DNA of 33,359 bases from Pelagibacteraceae bacterium AG-464-B04 (GTDB lineage: Bacteria > Pseudomonadota > Alphaproteobacteria > Pelagibacterales > Pelagibacteraceae). The position numbers and the translations under genes are program-made. The DNA is taken from assembly GCA_003209225.1 (NCBI GenBank), contig QCRZ01000011.1, positions 1-33,359 on the forward strand, in the 5' to 3' direction. Shown in pieces: positions 10,499-19,200 of this stretch. The first letter of the stretch is position 1. Every line of letters starts with the position of its first letter. The notes beneath the pieces were generated by a model. It was given only the letters and a program-made list of their open reading frames with translations. It was not told the DNA's origin and did not search any database.

Positions 10499-10535
10499 AA
10501 CAAACCTATTAACTAAAAATGTTAGTAGGTTTGTT
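10499..10535 (+). terminator. Strong intercistronic hairpin between proX and proW
   Basis: aacaaacctattaac (10499-10513), loop taaaaat, gttagtaggtttgtt (10521-10535): 15-bp stem with one G-U wobble; no long U-tract, so attenuator/mRNA stabiliser is as likely as a terminator. Confidence 0.6.
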
Positions 10536-10560
10536 ATGTGTATCATATAAATAGGTAAAA

Positions 10561-11445
10561 ATGGATTTTTTTGCTGACTTTCCCACAATGGAACGCCAAG
10601 ATTTGCGCGATTTTAAAAAATTCATAGATTTTGCTTTTAGATCATTTGCACGTACTTATGGCGATGCTATTGAGTCTTTTTTTCATCCACTGTTAATGTT
10701 TTTAGTTTGGTTAGAAAAACTAATGATAAACACACCTTGGCCAATAGTTATTATGGCTATTGCAGGATTAGCTTGGTTGGGTTCAAGGAGCTGGAAATTA
10801 GTTTTGGGAACGATCATCTCATTTTTAGTTATCGGATATTTTGGAATGTGGAAAGATACAATGGCAACAATGGCAATCATTGCAGTTGCTACAATCGTAT
10901 GTATTGGTGTTGGTATACCTTTTGGAATACTAATGGCACGATCAAATCGTATACAATCAATAATAACTCCAGTTTTAGATGTAATGCAAACAATCCCAAG
11001 TTTTGTTTACTTAATTCCAATACTTATGCTTTTAGGCATTGGTAAGGTACCAGGTCTTATTGCTGTTTGTATTTATGCAATTCCTCCTATTGTACGCTTA
11101 ACAAACCTAGGAATTCGTGAGGTAGATAAAGAAGCTTTGGAAGCTATAGATGCATTCGGTGCTACAACATGGCAAAGATTAACAAAAGTTCAAATTCCTC
11201 TTGCTTTACCAACTATTTTTGCTGGTGTTAACCAAACTATTATGATGGCACTCGCAATGGTAGTTATTGCTTCTATGATAGGAGTTAAAGGTTTAGGAGT
11301 GCCCGTGCTTCGTGCAATATCAAATCAATACTTAGCGCTGGGATTAATGAATGGGTTAGCCATTGTAGCATTAGCTATTATATTTGATAGGGTTTGCCAA
11401 CACTATGGAAAAAGAATTCAAAAACATCGAGAAGGCAAACATTAA
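10561..11445 (+). CDS. proW: Glycine betaine ABC transporter permease
   Basis: 294 aa multi-TM; IPFGILMARSNR, DVMQTIPSFVYLIPILMLLGIGKVPGLIAVCIYAIPPIVRLTNLGIREV (EAA-type motif region). Confidence 0.93.
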   Translation: MDFFADFPTMERQDLRDFKKFIDFAFRSFARTYGDAIESFFHPLLMFLVWLEKLMINTPWPIVIMAIAGLAWLGSRSWKLVLGTIISFLVIGYFGMWKDTMATMAIIAVATIVCIGVGIPFGILMARSNRIQSIITPVLDVMQTIPSFVYLIPILMLLGIGKVPGLIAVCIYAIPPIVRLTNLGIREVDKEALEAIDAFGATTWQRLTKVQIPLALPTIFAGVNQTIMMALAMVVIASMIGVKGLGVPVLRAISNQYLALGLMNGLAIVALAIIFDRVCQHYGKRIQKHREGKH

Positions 11446-12467
11446 TGAGCGCAATCAAAATTAAAATTGATTCCTTATATAAAATTTTTGGAAAAAATCC
11501 TAAGGAAGCGATTGAGCATGTAAAAAGTGGTATTGGCAAAGATGAGCTTTTAGAAAAACATAATCATGTCTTAGGACTTCAAGATATTAATCTTGATATA
11601 TATGAAAAAAATATTCAAGTAATTATGGGTTTATCTGGATCTGGAAAATCTACTTTAATCAGACATATTAATCGCCTTATAGAACCTACCGAAGGGAAAA
11701 TCAAAGTAGATGAGTTTGATGTTATGGATTATGACAAAAATGCTTTAAGAAAATTTAGAAGGCAAAAAACTGCAATGGTTTTCCAGCGTTTTGCTTTAAT
11801 GCCTCATCTTACTGTTATTAAAAATGTTTGTATTGGATTAGATATGCAAGGAATTAACCCTGATGAAAGTAAAAAAAGATCAAAACATTGGATTGAGAAA
11901 GTTGGCTTAAATGGTTACGAAGAAAGGTACCCACAACATTTATCAGGTGGAATGCAACAACGTGTTGGACTTGCTAGAGCATTAACCAATGATGCGGATA
12001 TTCTATTAATGGATGAAGCCTTTAGTGCTTTAGACCCTTTAATTAGAAAAGATATGCAGGACATACTTTTAAATCTTCAATCTGAACTAAACAAAACAGT
12101 AGTCTTTATTACCCATGATCTAGATGAAGCTTTGAAGTTAGGTGATAGAATAGCAATACTCAAAGATGGTAGAATGGATCAAGAAGGTTTGCCAGCAGAT
12201 ATTTTATTAAACCCAAAAACAGATTATGTAAAAAGATTTGTAGAAGATGTAAATCGCCCCCGTGTTCTTAGAGCAAAAAATATTATGGAAAAAGTAAACG
12301 GACAAGATCTATCGAACGCTATTATAGTTGATGAAAATGATTTTATTGAGTCCTTTATAGACAAGGTTCTCATAAAACAACCATCCATAATTATAGTAAA
12401 AAATAAAGAAAATAAAGGTGAGGGGTATATATCTCCACAAAGACTTTCTAATATTTTAAAAAAGTAA
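11445..12467 (+). CDS. proV: Glycine betaine ABC transporter ATP-binding protein
   Basis: Walker A GLSGSGKST, signature LSGGMQQRVGLARAL, Walker B ILLMDEAFSALDPLIR. ATG at 11445 overlaps the proW stop (TAATG); track start 11394 is too early. Confidence 0.93.
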   Translation: MSAIKIKIDSLYKIFGKNPKEAIEHVKSGIGKDELLEKHNHVLGLQDINLDIYEKNIQVIMGLSGSGKSTLIRHINRLIEPTEGKIKVDEFDVMDYDKNALRKFRRQKTAMVFQRFALMPHLTVIKNVCIGLDMQGINPDESKKRSKHWIEKVGLNGYEERYPQHLSGGMQQRVGLARALTNDADILLMDEAFSALDPLIRKDMQDILLNLQSELNKTVVFITHDLDEALKLGDRIAILKDGRMDQEGLPADILLNPKTDYVKRFVEDVNRPRVLRAKNIMEKVNGQDLSNAIIVDENDFIESFIDKVLIKQPSIIIVKNKENKGEGYISPQRLSNILKK

Positions 12468-12483
12468 CTTATATTGATTTAAT

Positions 12484-13467
12484 ATGAGTGAAATAAAAAA
12501 TTACCGAATAGATAATCTTCAATACTGTAATTGGTCTAAAGAAATATTCAAAATAAACAACGAAGCTAAATTAGATGCGGTTCAAGTAACAATTGCTTAC
12601 CACGAGAATTTTGATGAAGTTAAAAAAAACATAGAAATTTGGAATAAGTACTTTAAAGATTATAAAGATTTAATTTTTCAAGGAAAAACATTTCGAGATA
12701 TAGAAAAAGCAAAATTGGATAATAAAACAGCAATTTTTTTTGGTTTTCAAAATTGCTCTCCTATCGGAGATAATATCGGTTTAGTTGAAGAAATCCATAA
12801 ATTAGGAATAATTTTTATGCAACTAACTTATAACAATCAATCTTTATTAGCTACAGGTTGCTACGAAGAAAATGATAGTGGAGTTACAAGAATGGGAAAA
12901 GAAGTTATCAAGGAAATGAATAGATTGGGAGTTGTGGTAGACATGTCCCACTCAGCGGAAAAATCTACATTAGATGCAATTAAGATATCTTCTAGGCCCA
13001 TAGCAATCACGCACGCTAACCCATCTTTTTGGTTTGAAGCAAAAAGAAATAAATCAAACGAAGTTTTAAAAGCATTAGCAAAATCTGGTGGAATGATTGG
13101 GCTTTCCTTATATCCTCATCATTTAAAAAATAAATCAAATTGTACTTTAGAAAGTTTTTGCGTAATGGCAGCAAAAACTGCAGATCTTATAGGAGACAAA
13201 CATATAGGAATAGGATCAGACCTTTGCATTGGACATCCTAACTCAGTTGTTGAGTGGATGAGAAACGGAAAATGGACAAAAACAAAGGACTATGGAGAGG
13301 GAAGTTCTTCAGATGCAAATTTTCCTAAACAGCCTAGCTGGTTTGAAGATGCAAGAGGATTTAAAAATTTAGAACAAGGTTTAAAGAAAGTAGGATTTCA
13401 AGATGCTGAAGTAAATGGCATACTAGGAAATAATTGGTATAATTTTTACCAGGGTATAAATATTTGA
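12484..13467 (+). CDS. M19 (renal dipeptidase)-like protein with degenerate metal site
   Basis: 327 aa; M19 features VVVDMSHSAEKSTLDAI, IAITHANPSFW, KHIGIGSDLCIG; lacks N-terminal HxD and has Q in FFGFQN where classical members have Glu. Confidence 0.75.
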   Translation: MSEIKNYRIDNLQYCNWSKEIFKINNEAKLDAVQVTIAYHENFDEVKKNIEIWNKYFKDYKDLIFQGKTFRDIEKAKLDNKTAIFFGFQNCSPIGDNIGLVEEIHKLGIIFMQLTYNNQSLLATGCYEENDSGVTRMGKEVIKEMNRLGVVVDMSHSAEKSTLDAIKISSRPIAITHANPSFWFEAKRNKSNEVLKALAKSGGMIGLSLYPHHLKNKSNCTLESFCVMAAKTADLIGDKHIGIGSDLCIGHPNSVVEWMRNGKWTKTKDYGEGSSSDANFPKQPSWFEDARGFKNLEQGLKKVGFQDAEVNGILGNNWYNFYQGINI

Positions 13468-15134
13468 GTGATTTAAATATAAAATTTAGAGATCCTAGCG
13501 AAGTAATGAAACTTTCAAGATTAGGATCGTTTCATCAGTCTAAACTTTCTTTTTTAAGAAGTTTTATTAGAGAATTTAAAGACTGGGATTATAAAAGAGA
13601 TTTATTTGATTTAGATAAAAATGGTTATGGTACAGCAGTTTATTCATTTAGTAAAAATGAAAGAAACTATTCTCTAGTTTGTTTTGCACAACATATCAAC
13701 TCAGAAGAAAGATCAGATAGAGTTATAGCAACAAAATGGGATGCCGCCTTTGTTTTGCATGATGGCATTCCAACTAAAGAAGATATAAGGCGTTTAAGAG
13801 ATAACGTACCTAAACAAGAAGTGGGACGCGTATCATATAAGGAGCTTACTTTATCCAGAGCTAATAAATCAGTAAGAGCATTTGACCATGTGGTTGAATA
13901 TTTAAGCTTAGGAAAACAACCTGATAAGAATTTATTAAATAAAGTTGGATATTTATATCGCACAACTGCCGTTTATGGATCAGGAAAATTTGGTTTAGCT
14001 GATCGTTTTAGAATTAAAGATAGAAAAGAAATTTATGGCCCATTTAGGTTGGAAATGATGTTAGTTTATTTAGTTAGACAGTTTACCTTTGACCAAGTTA
14101 ATCATATAGCTAAATTTAAAAATCCAACAAAAGCAGTCGAGCTAGACATAGATATTGCAAGAAATTTAGGAATTGGTAATTCTACAGGACTGGGTATGGC
14201 ACCTTTTATTGTTAACCATCCAACACTTTTACATAATTGGATTTTTTGTAGAGAAAAAGCGTTAAAAGAAATTAGATCTATAGAAAAGGTTAATGTTAAT
14301 GATTTAAATATTTTTAAAGATTGTCTTATTAAGTCAAAAGTTAGTATAAATACTTGGTTAACTGACAGCGATTATCAAAATCATAAAATTAATTCATTAA
14401 AAGTAGATTTAACTAAATTTGATCAATATTTAGAAAAAGAATGTTCAGTGAAAAAAAAATATCTATGGAATTCAATTTATATTTGGTCTGCAAAAAATCT
14501 TAAAGATGAATGTTTAGAATATATAGTTTCTATGATGATGGAACCTTATGACAAAATAATTGACCCTTTAATCAATAATATGAGCTCAGAAGAAGATGAG
14601 TATTTTACAATCCCTGCAGATAAAAAAGTTTCAGATCTTAAAATAATTTTAGAAAATAATTATAAATCAATTATAAAAATTGATTTTAGCAAAAAAGATA
14701 GTACATTTAATTTTTGGTTTATTTCAAAAAATAAAGAAGAACCTCGTGTCGCTAATAGATACGAAGAACATGGGGCTGAACTAGAGCAGCCCTTAGCTAT
14801 AGCTAGAGATATCAAAAAACTTTATGAAAAAATAATTAAAACAAAACAAACAAGTTCAATTGCGGATTTTTTATTAAATAATGATGACGTAAGGCATGTA
14901 GTTAGAAGAGCTTTTATTGTTGATCAATTTCCATATTCCGAAATTCAAGATAATACAATTGGCGCATCATTGGTTCCAATTGATATGTTAAGACTAAAAC
15001 TTTCTTTTTTTGGGGCTGTTAAATTTGATCCTAGATCAGATAAATGGCTAAGGATAAACATGTATCAAGGAGCTCCATTGTCCCATGAAATGAAAAATTT
15101 CAATGATACTTGGGTATATAATGTTATTAATTAA
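13464..15134 (+). CDS. Conserved hypothetical protein, function unknown (556 aa)
   Basis: Long ORF with a TTG start overlapping the upstream stop (TTGA); co-directional with the M19-like gene and the DUF3726-like gene. No domain confidently recognised. Confidence 0.8.
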   Translation: MSDLNIKFRDPSEVMKLSRLGSFHQSKLSFLRSFIREFKDWDYKRDLFDLDKNGYGTAVYSFSKNERNYSLVCFAQHINSEERSDRVIATKWDAAFVLHDGIPTKEDIRRLRDNVPKQEVGRVSYKELTLSRANKSVRAFDHVVEYLSLGKQPDKNLLNKVGYLYRTTAVYGSGKFGLADRFRIKDRKEIYGPFRLEMMLVYLVRQFTFDQVNHIAKFKNPTKAVELDIDIARNLGIGNSTGLGMAPFIVNHPTLLHNWIFCREKALKEIRSIEKVNVNDLNIFKDCLIKSKVSINTWLTDSDYQNHKINSLKVDLTKFDQYLEKECSVKKKYLWNSIYIWSAKNLKDECLEYIVSMMMEPYDKIIDPLINNMSSEEDEYFTIPADKKVSDLKIILENNYKSIIKIDFSKKDSTFNFWFISKNKEEPRVANRYEEHGAELEQPLAIARDIKKLYEKIIKTKQTSSIADFLLNNDDVRHVVRRAFIVDQFPYSEIQDNTIGASLVPIDMLRLKLSFFGAVKFDPRSDKWLRINMYQGAPLSHEMKNFNDTWVYNVIN

Positions 15135-15136
15135 TT

Positions 15137-15742
15137 ATGCAGTCACTTAGTGAAATTGACACAACATCAAAAAGAGCATCTAAGGCTGCTGGTTTTTCTT
15201 GGGGTATCGCAGAAGAAATAGGTAAAGCTATTAGAAATTTAGAACTATTTGGTTTACCAGGCATTATAAATTTAAATTTATATTTAAAAAAAATAAAAAA
15301 AAAACACCCTGAAAAGTTAAAAAAAATAGAGAAAGAAAATAAAAATAAAGAATTATGTCCAATTTATTGTGGTGTTGCTTTTTTAGATCAATGTAAGCAT
15401 TTAGAAACTTTAAGAACTATTAAATTTTATAATATTAACTATCCTATGTTAATCTTACCTTTTGTCAGTAAAGCCTCTGAGATTTTGGGAAAAAAAATAT
15501 TAATACAGTATAATAAATCTAGTTTTCTTGTTAATTTTAATAAATCCATTTTATCTAAAAATATAGAAACACAAATTGTCACCTTAGCTAATGAGATTAG
15601 TATTGTTTTTTTAGAAAATAAAAATTCATTTTCGGATCAAGAATGGAAGGAGATTTATAAGCTTTCCGAAGAAACTTTCGTTGAAGAGTCTGAAAGTTTA
15701 AAAACAAAAGGTGCTGGTGCTGGTCTAACCGATAACGATTAG
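15137..15742 (+). CDS. DUF3726-like protein
   Basis: 201 aa; SLSEIDTTSKRASKAAGFSWGIAEEIGKAIRNLELFGLPGI N-terminus and GAGAGLTDND C-terminus recalled as typical of DUF3726. Confidence 0.65.
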   Translation: MQSLSEIDTTSKRASKAAGFSWGIAEEIGKAIRNLELFGLPGIINLNLYLKKIKKKHPEKLKKIEKENKNKELCPIYCGVAFLDQCKHLETLRTIKFYNINYPMLILPFVSKASEILGKKILIQYNKSSFLVNFNKSILSKNIETQIVTLANEISIVFLENKNSFSDQEWKEIYKLSEETFVEESESLKTKGAGAGLTDND

Positions 15743-15761
15743 TAAAAAATATTTTTTTAGG

Positions 15762-15801
15762 GTGTGTCATCTTGATACAATCAAGTGTGTCAACTTGTTA
15801 C
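15762..15801. repeat. Tandem direct repeat (two 17-bp units, 23-bp period) upstream of the pseudoazurin gene
   Basis: gtgtgtcatcttgatac (15762-15778) and gtgtgtcaacttgttac (15785-15801), 15/17 identical. Confidence 0.75.
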
Positions 15802-15836
15802 AGAAAAATTCTTGTAAATTTTAAATTAAAGATTAT

Positions 15837-16316
15837 ATGAACGCTATGAATAAATCTTTAAAAAAAATAAAATCTTTATTTTTAACTATAACTTTATTTT
15901 TTATCTTAATGTTATCAGCTTTATCTATTTCATTATCAGCTTTGGCAGCAGATCAAACAGTTGAGATGCTTAATAGACTGGAAAAAGAAAATATGGTTTT
16001 TTCTAAAAAAATTGTAAAAATTGATGAAGGTGATACGGTTTTTTGGAAAGCAACAAAACCTGGACATAATGTGGAATTTATTAAAGGTGGAGTTCCAGAA
16101 GGTGTGACCAAATTTAAATCTGCTATAAGTAAAGATACTGAGTATAAATTTGAAATCCCAGGTATTTATGCGTACTGGTGTACCCCTCACAAAGGTATGG
16201 GTATGATAGGTTTTGTTGTTGTTGGTAATGATAAATCTAACTTAGAGTCAGTAAAAAAAATTAAGTACATGGGTATGTCAAAAAAAATTGCTATAGAACT
16301 TATTAACTCTTTGTAA
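15837..16316 (+). CDS. Pseudoazurin-family cupredoxin (periplasmic blue copper protein)
   Basis: Signal peptide (...LSALAAD); Cu ligand pattern PGHNVEF ... YWCTPHKGMGMIGFVVVG. Confidence 0.88.
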   Translation: MNAMNKSLKKIKSLFLTITLFFILMLSALSISLSALAADQTVEMLNRLEKENMVFSKKIVKIDEGDTVFWKATKPGHNVEFIKGGVPEGVTKFKSAISKDTEYKFEIPGIYAYWCTPHKGMGMIGFVVVGNDKSNLESVKKIKYMGMSKKIAIELINSL

Positions 16317-16322
16317 TTAAGT

Positions 16323-16532
16323 TTACATATTTTTAAATTTCATTAACTTTCTATGCTTAGTTAGTCTACCTCTTATTCTCTTGCGCCATAAAATGTAACT
16401 ATTTTTTTTAAGATTTTTTCTCATAATGCTAATAACTTCTTTTTCAGAAAAACCAACTTTTTTTTTAATTTCATCAAATGAAATTTTATCTGACCAAGCC
16501 ATTCCTATAACATCGTATTTTTTATTTTTCAT
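16323..16532 (-). CDS. DUF2805 / TIGR03643-type small protein
   Basis: 69 aa; VIGMAWSDKISFDEIKKKVGFSEKEVISIMRKNLKKNSYILWRKRIRGRLTKHRK. Confidence 0.75.
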   Translation of the reverse strand: MKNKKYDVIGMAWSDKISFDEIKKKVGFSEKEVISIMRKNLKKNSYILWRKRIRGRLTKHRKLMKFKNM

Positions 16533-16533
16533 T

Positions 16534-17199
16534 TTATTTAAAATTTTTACTTACGAAATAAATTCCAATAGCTACCGCAGGACCAATGCCCAAGGCGAAT
16601 ATAATTGTGCCTAAACCAGCAGTACCACCTAGTAACCACCCAAAAAAAACAACCATTACTTCTATTGTAGATCTTACTAGAGCTATTGGTTTTCCCGTCA
16701 TTTTTTGAAGGCCTGTCATTAATCCATCTCTTGGACCTGGACCTAAATTAGCAATTAAATAAAACCCACTTCCTAAACCAGTTATTAAAACTCCGATTAT
16801 AATTTGTATTACTTTAAATTTATAATTTTCAGGGTTAGGCAAATACGGTAGCGCATAATCTAAAACTAAAGCAACAATAATTGCATTTAAAATTGTACCA
16901 ATACCAGGTTTTTGTTTTAAGGGAATCCATAATATTAAAACAATAAAACTCACCAAAATAGTGCACCAGCCAATAGAATATGAACTATGAATTGATAATC
17001 CTTCAGCTAATACGGTCCAAGGACTTACACCTCCACCAGAGGCAAGCAAAAGAGTTTCTCCTAGGCCAAATAAAAATAAACCAATTATTAAAAATATTAG
17101 AGTTTTTATTTTTGGTTTAATATTTAACGGCCTTTTTGAACTCCAGGAAGTTTTAGGGATTTTTTTAATTAAGCTTAAAATTGAAAATAATTTCATCAA
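16534..17199 (-). CDS. YczE/YitT-like integral membrane protein
   Basis: 221 aa multi-TM; LFLFGLGETLLLASGGGVSPWTVLAEGLS, GSGFYLIANLGPGPRDGLMTGL. Confidence 0.7.
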   Translation of the reverse strand: MMKLFSILSLIKKIPKTSWSSKRPLNIKPKIKTLIFLIIGLFLFGLGETLLLASGGGVSPWTVLAEGLSIHSSYSIGWCTILVSFIVLILWIPLKQKPGIGTILNAIIVALVLDYALPYLPNPENYKFKVIQIIIGVLITGLGSGFYLIANLGPGPRDGLMTGLQKMTGKPIALVRSTIEVMVVFFGWLLGGTAGLGTIIFALGIGPAVAIGIYFVSKNFK

Positions 17200-17221
17200 T
17201 TAGCATTAAAAATATTGAATA

Positions 17222-19051
17222 TTAAATAGTTTGAGAGTTATTTTTGGACATTTTTTTTCTCTCATGGTGATCCAGGTACTTTTTTCGAAGTCTTAAATGC
17301 TTAGGAGTTACTTCTAAAACTTCATCTTCATTGATATATGCCATTTTTTCTTCAAGACTCATTCGGCGCGGAGGTGTTAATACTACGTTTTCATCAGTTC
17401 CCTGAGTTCTCATATTCGTTAATTTTTTTCCTTTTAAAAAATTTACTTCTAAATCATTATCTCTAGTATGTTCTCCACAAATCATTCCTTTATATACTTC
17501 TGTATTATGACCAATAAACATTTCACCTCTATCTTGAAGATTAAATATTGCAAAAGCTACTGCTGGTCCTGTTTCCATAGAAATTAGAGCTCCATTTATC
17601 CTTCCCGTAATTCCTGATCTAAAAGATCCATAAGAATGAAAAGTTCTATTCATTACGCCAGTACCACGGGTTTGTGTCATGAATCTTGACTGATATCCTA
17701 TTAACCCTCTTGAGGCCGCATGAAAAATTAAACGTTTTTTACCAGCTCCAGCATCTATCATATTAATCATTTCAGCTTTACGTTTATTCATATTGTCTAT
17801 AATTTTAGAAGCAAATTCAGCATCTAAATCTATTGTAACTTCTTCTATTGGCTCTGTTTTATTTCCATTATCATCTTTTTTGAAAATAACTTTGGGACGA
17901 GAAACTGTAAGTTCAAAGCCTTCTCTTCTCATTGTTTCAACTAAAACTCCTAATTGTAACTCTCCACGGCCACTGATTTCAAAAGAATCTTTATTTGTAT
18001 TTTCAGAAAAAGTTATACCAACATTATTTTCGTCTTCAGCTAACAAACGCTCTCTAATTTGAGTAGAAGTTAGTTTAGTTCCATCAATTCCAGCTAAAGG
18101 AGAGGAGTTTACACTTATATTTATTGACATAGTAGGAGGATCAATCGGAGTGCTTGGTAAAGGTGTTTCAACATTAAGATCACAAATAGTATCTGAAACA
18201 GTGGCTTTAGTTAGTCCTGCAATAATTACAATATCTCCAGCTACAACTTTTTCAACAGGAACTTTTTTTGTTCCTTCAAATCTCAACAATTTAGTCAATC
18301 TACCAACGTCAACTTTTTGACCATCTAAATTAATAGCTTTAACATTTTCATTAATATGAGCTGTTCCTTGGCCAACGCGACCTACCAAGCATCTTCCCAA
18401 AAAGCTATCAGCATACAAAAGGGTAGTTAGCATGGCAAAAGGTTTTTCTATTTCAACTTTTGGAGGAGGAACATGTTTTAAAATTAAATCTAATAAAGTA
18501 TGTAAATTTTCTCTTGGTTGATCTAATTCTTTTACAGCCCATCCATCACGTCCTGAAGCATAAAGAATAGGAAAATCTAATTGTTCATCAGTTGCCCCAA
18601 GTGCAACGAACAAATCAAAAACTTCATCAATAACTTCTTTTGGTCTAGAGTCAGACCTGTCAATTTTATTTATAATTACTATTGGTCTGAGGCCTTGTGC
18701 TAAAGCTTTTTTCATTACAAAACTAGTGCCAGGAAGACATCCTTCAGCAGCATCTGTTAGCAAAATAACACCATCTGCCATATCAAGTACCCGCTCTACT
18801 TCACTTGAAAAATCTGAATGACCTGGTGTATCAATAATATTAATTTTTGTATCTTTCCATTTTATAGAAGCAGGTTTTGCAAGAATTGTAATCCCACGCT
18901 CTTTTTCAAGGTCACCACTATCCATAACTCTTTCTTCAACTTCTTGATTATCTCTCCATAATCCACTTTGTTTCATAATGGAATCAATCAAAGTAGTTTT
19001 TCCATGATCAACATGGGCAACTATAGCTATGTTTCTAATATTTCTAGACAT
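17222..19051 (-). CDS. typA: Ribosome-associated GTPase TypA/BipA
   Basis: 609 aa; NIAIVAHVDHGKTTLIDSIMKQSG, DTPGHSDFSSEVERVLDMADG, NKIDR, BipA-specific C-terminal region. Confidence 0.96.
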   Translation of the reverse strand: MSRNIRNIAIVAHVDHGKTTLIDSIMKQSGLWRDNQEVEERVMDSGDLEKERGITILAKPASIKWKDTKINIIDTPGHSDFSSEVERVLDMADGVILLTDAAEGCLPGTSFVMKKALAQGLRPIVIINKIDRSDSRPKEVIDEVFDLFVALGATDEQLDFPILYASGRDGWAVKELDQPRENLHTLLDLILKHVPPPKVEIEKPFAMLTTLLYADSFLGRCLVGRVGQGTAHINENVKAINLDGQKVDVGRLTKLLRFEGTKKVPVEKVVAGDIVIIAGLTKATVSDTICDLNVETPLPSTPIDPPTMSINISVNSSPLAGIDGTKLTSTQIRERLLAEDENNVGITFSENTNKDSFEISGRGELQLGVLVETMRREGFELTVSRPKVIFKKDDNGNKTEPIEEVTIDLDAEFASKIIDNMNKRKAEMINMIDAGAGKKRLIFHAASRGLIGYQSRFMTQTRGTGVMNRTFHSYGSFRSGITGRINGALISMETGPAVAFAIFNLQDRGEMFIGHNTEVYKGMICGEHTRDNDLEVNFLKGKKLTNMRTQGTDENVVLTPPRRMSLEEKMAYINEDEVLEVTPKHLRLRKKYLDHHERKKMSKNNSQTI

Positions 19052-19054
19052 TAT

Positions 19055-19095
19055 AATCGGTTCTTATAGCTTAATTTTAAAAATAAGGAACGATT
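19055..19095 (-). promoter_or_regulatory. Imperfect hairpin in the typA leader
   Basis: Arms aatcggttcttat (19055-19067) and ataaggaacgatt (19083-19095), 11/13 complementary, ending 3 nt from the typA start codon. Confidence 0.4.
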
Positions 19096-19200
19096 AAATT
19101 GGATCATTTTTTCTTATTTAAGGTACTATTTTAACAAAAATATTAATTAAATTTGCTCCTATTTGTTTGCAAAATTTAAAAGAAAGGATAGTTTTATAGC

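Noticed and set aside
10683-11045. ORFs 10683-10880 (-) and 10707-11045 (+) overlapping proW
   Set aside because: Alternative frames of the permease gene; low-complexity, unlike any known protein.
13667-13963. Minus-strand ORF inside the 556-aa gene
   Set aside because: Antisense to a longer ORF in a coherent operon; no domain recognised.
15743-15836. Possible CRISPR-like repeat from the two GTGTGTCA units
   Set aside because: Only two imperfect units with a 6-bp gap, no array and no cas genes; better explained as a regulatory direct repeat.
15936-16190. Minus-strand ORF inside the pseudoazurin gene
   Set aside because: Antisense to a clear cupredoxin; Phe/Asn-rich shadow translation.
16426-16614. 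Plus-strand ORF over DUF2805 and YczE-like genes
   Set aside because: Antisense to better supported genes.
17793-18062. Plus-strand ORF inside typA
   Set aside because: Antisense to typA; Ser/Leu-rich shadow ORF.
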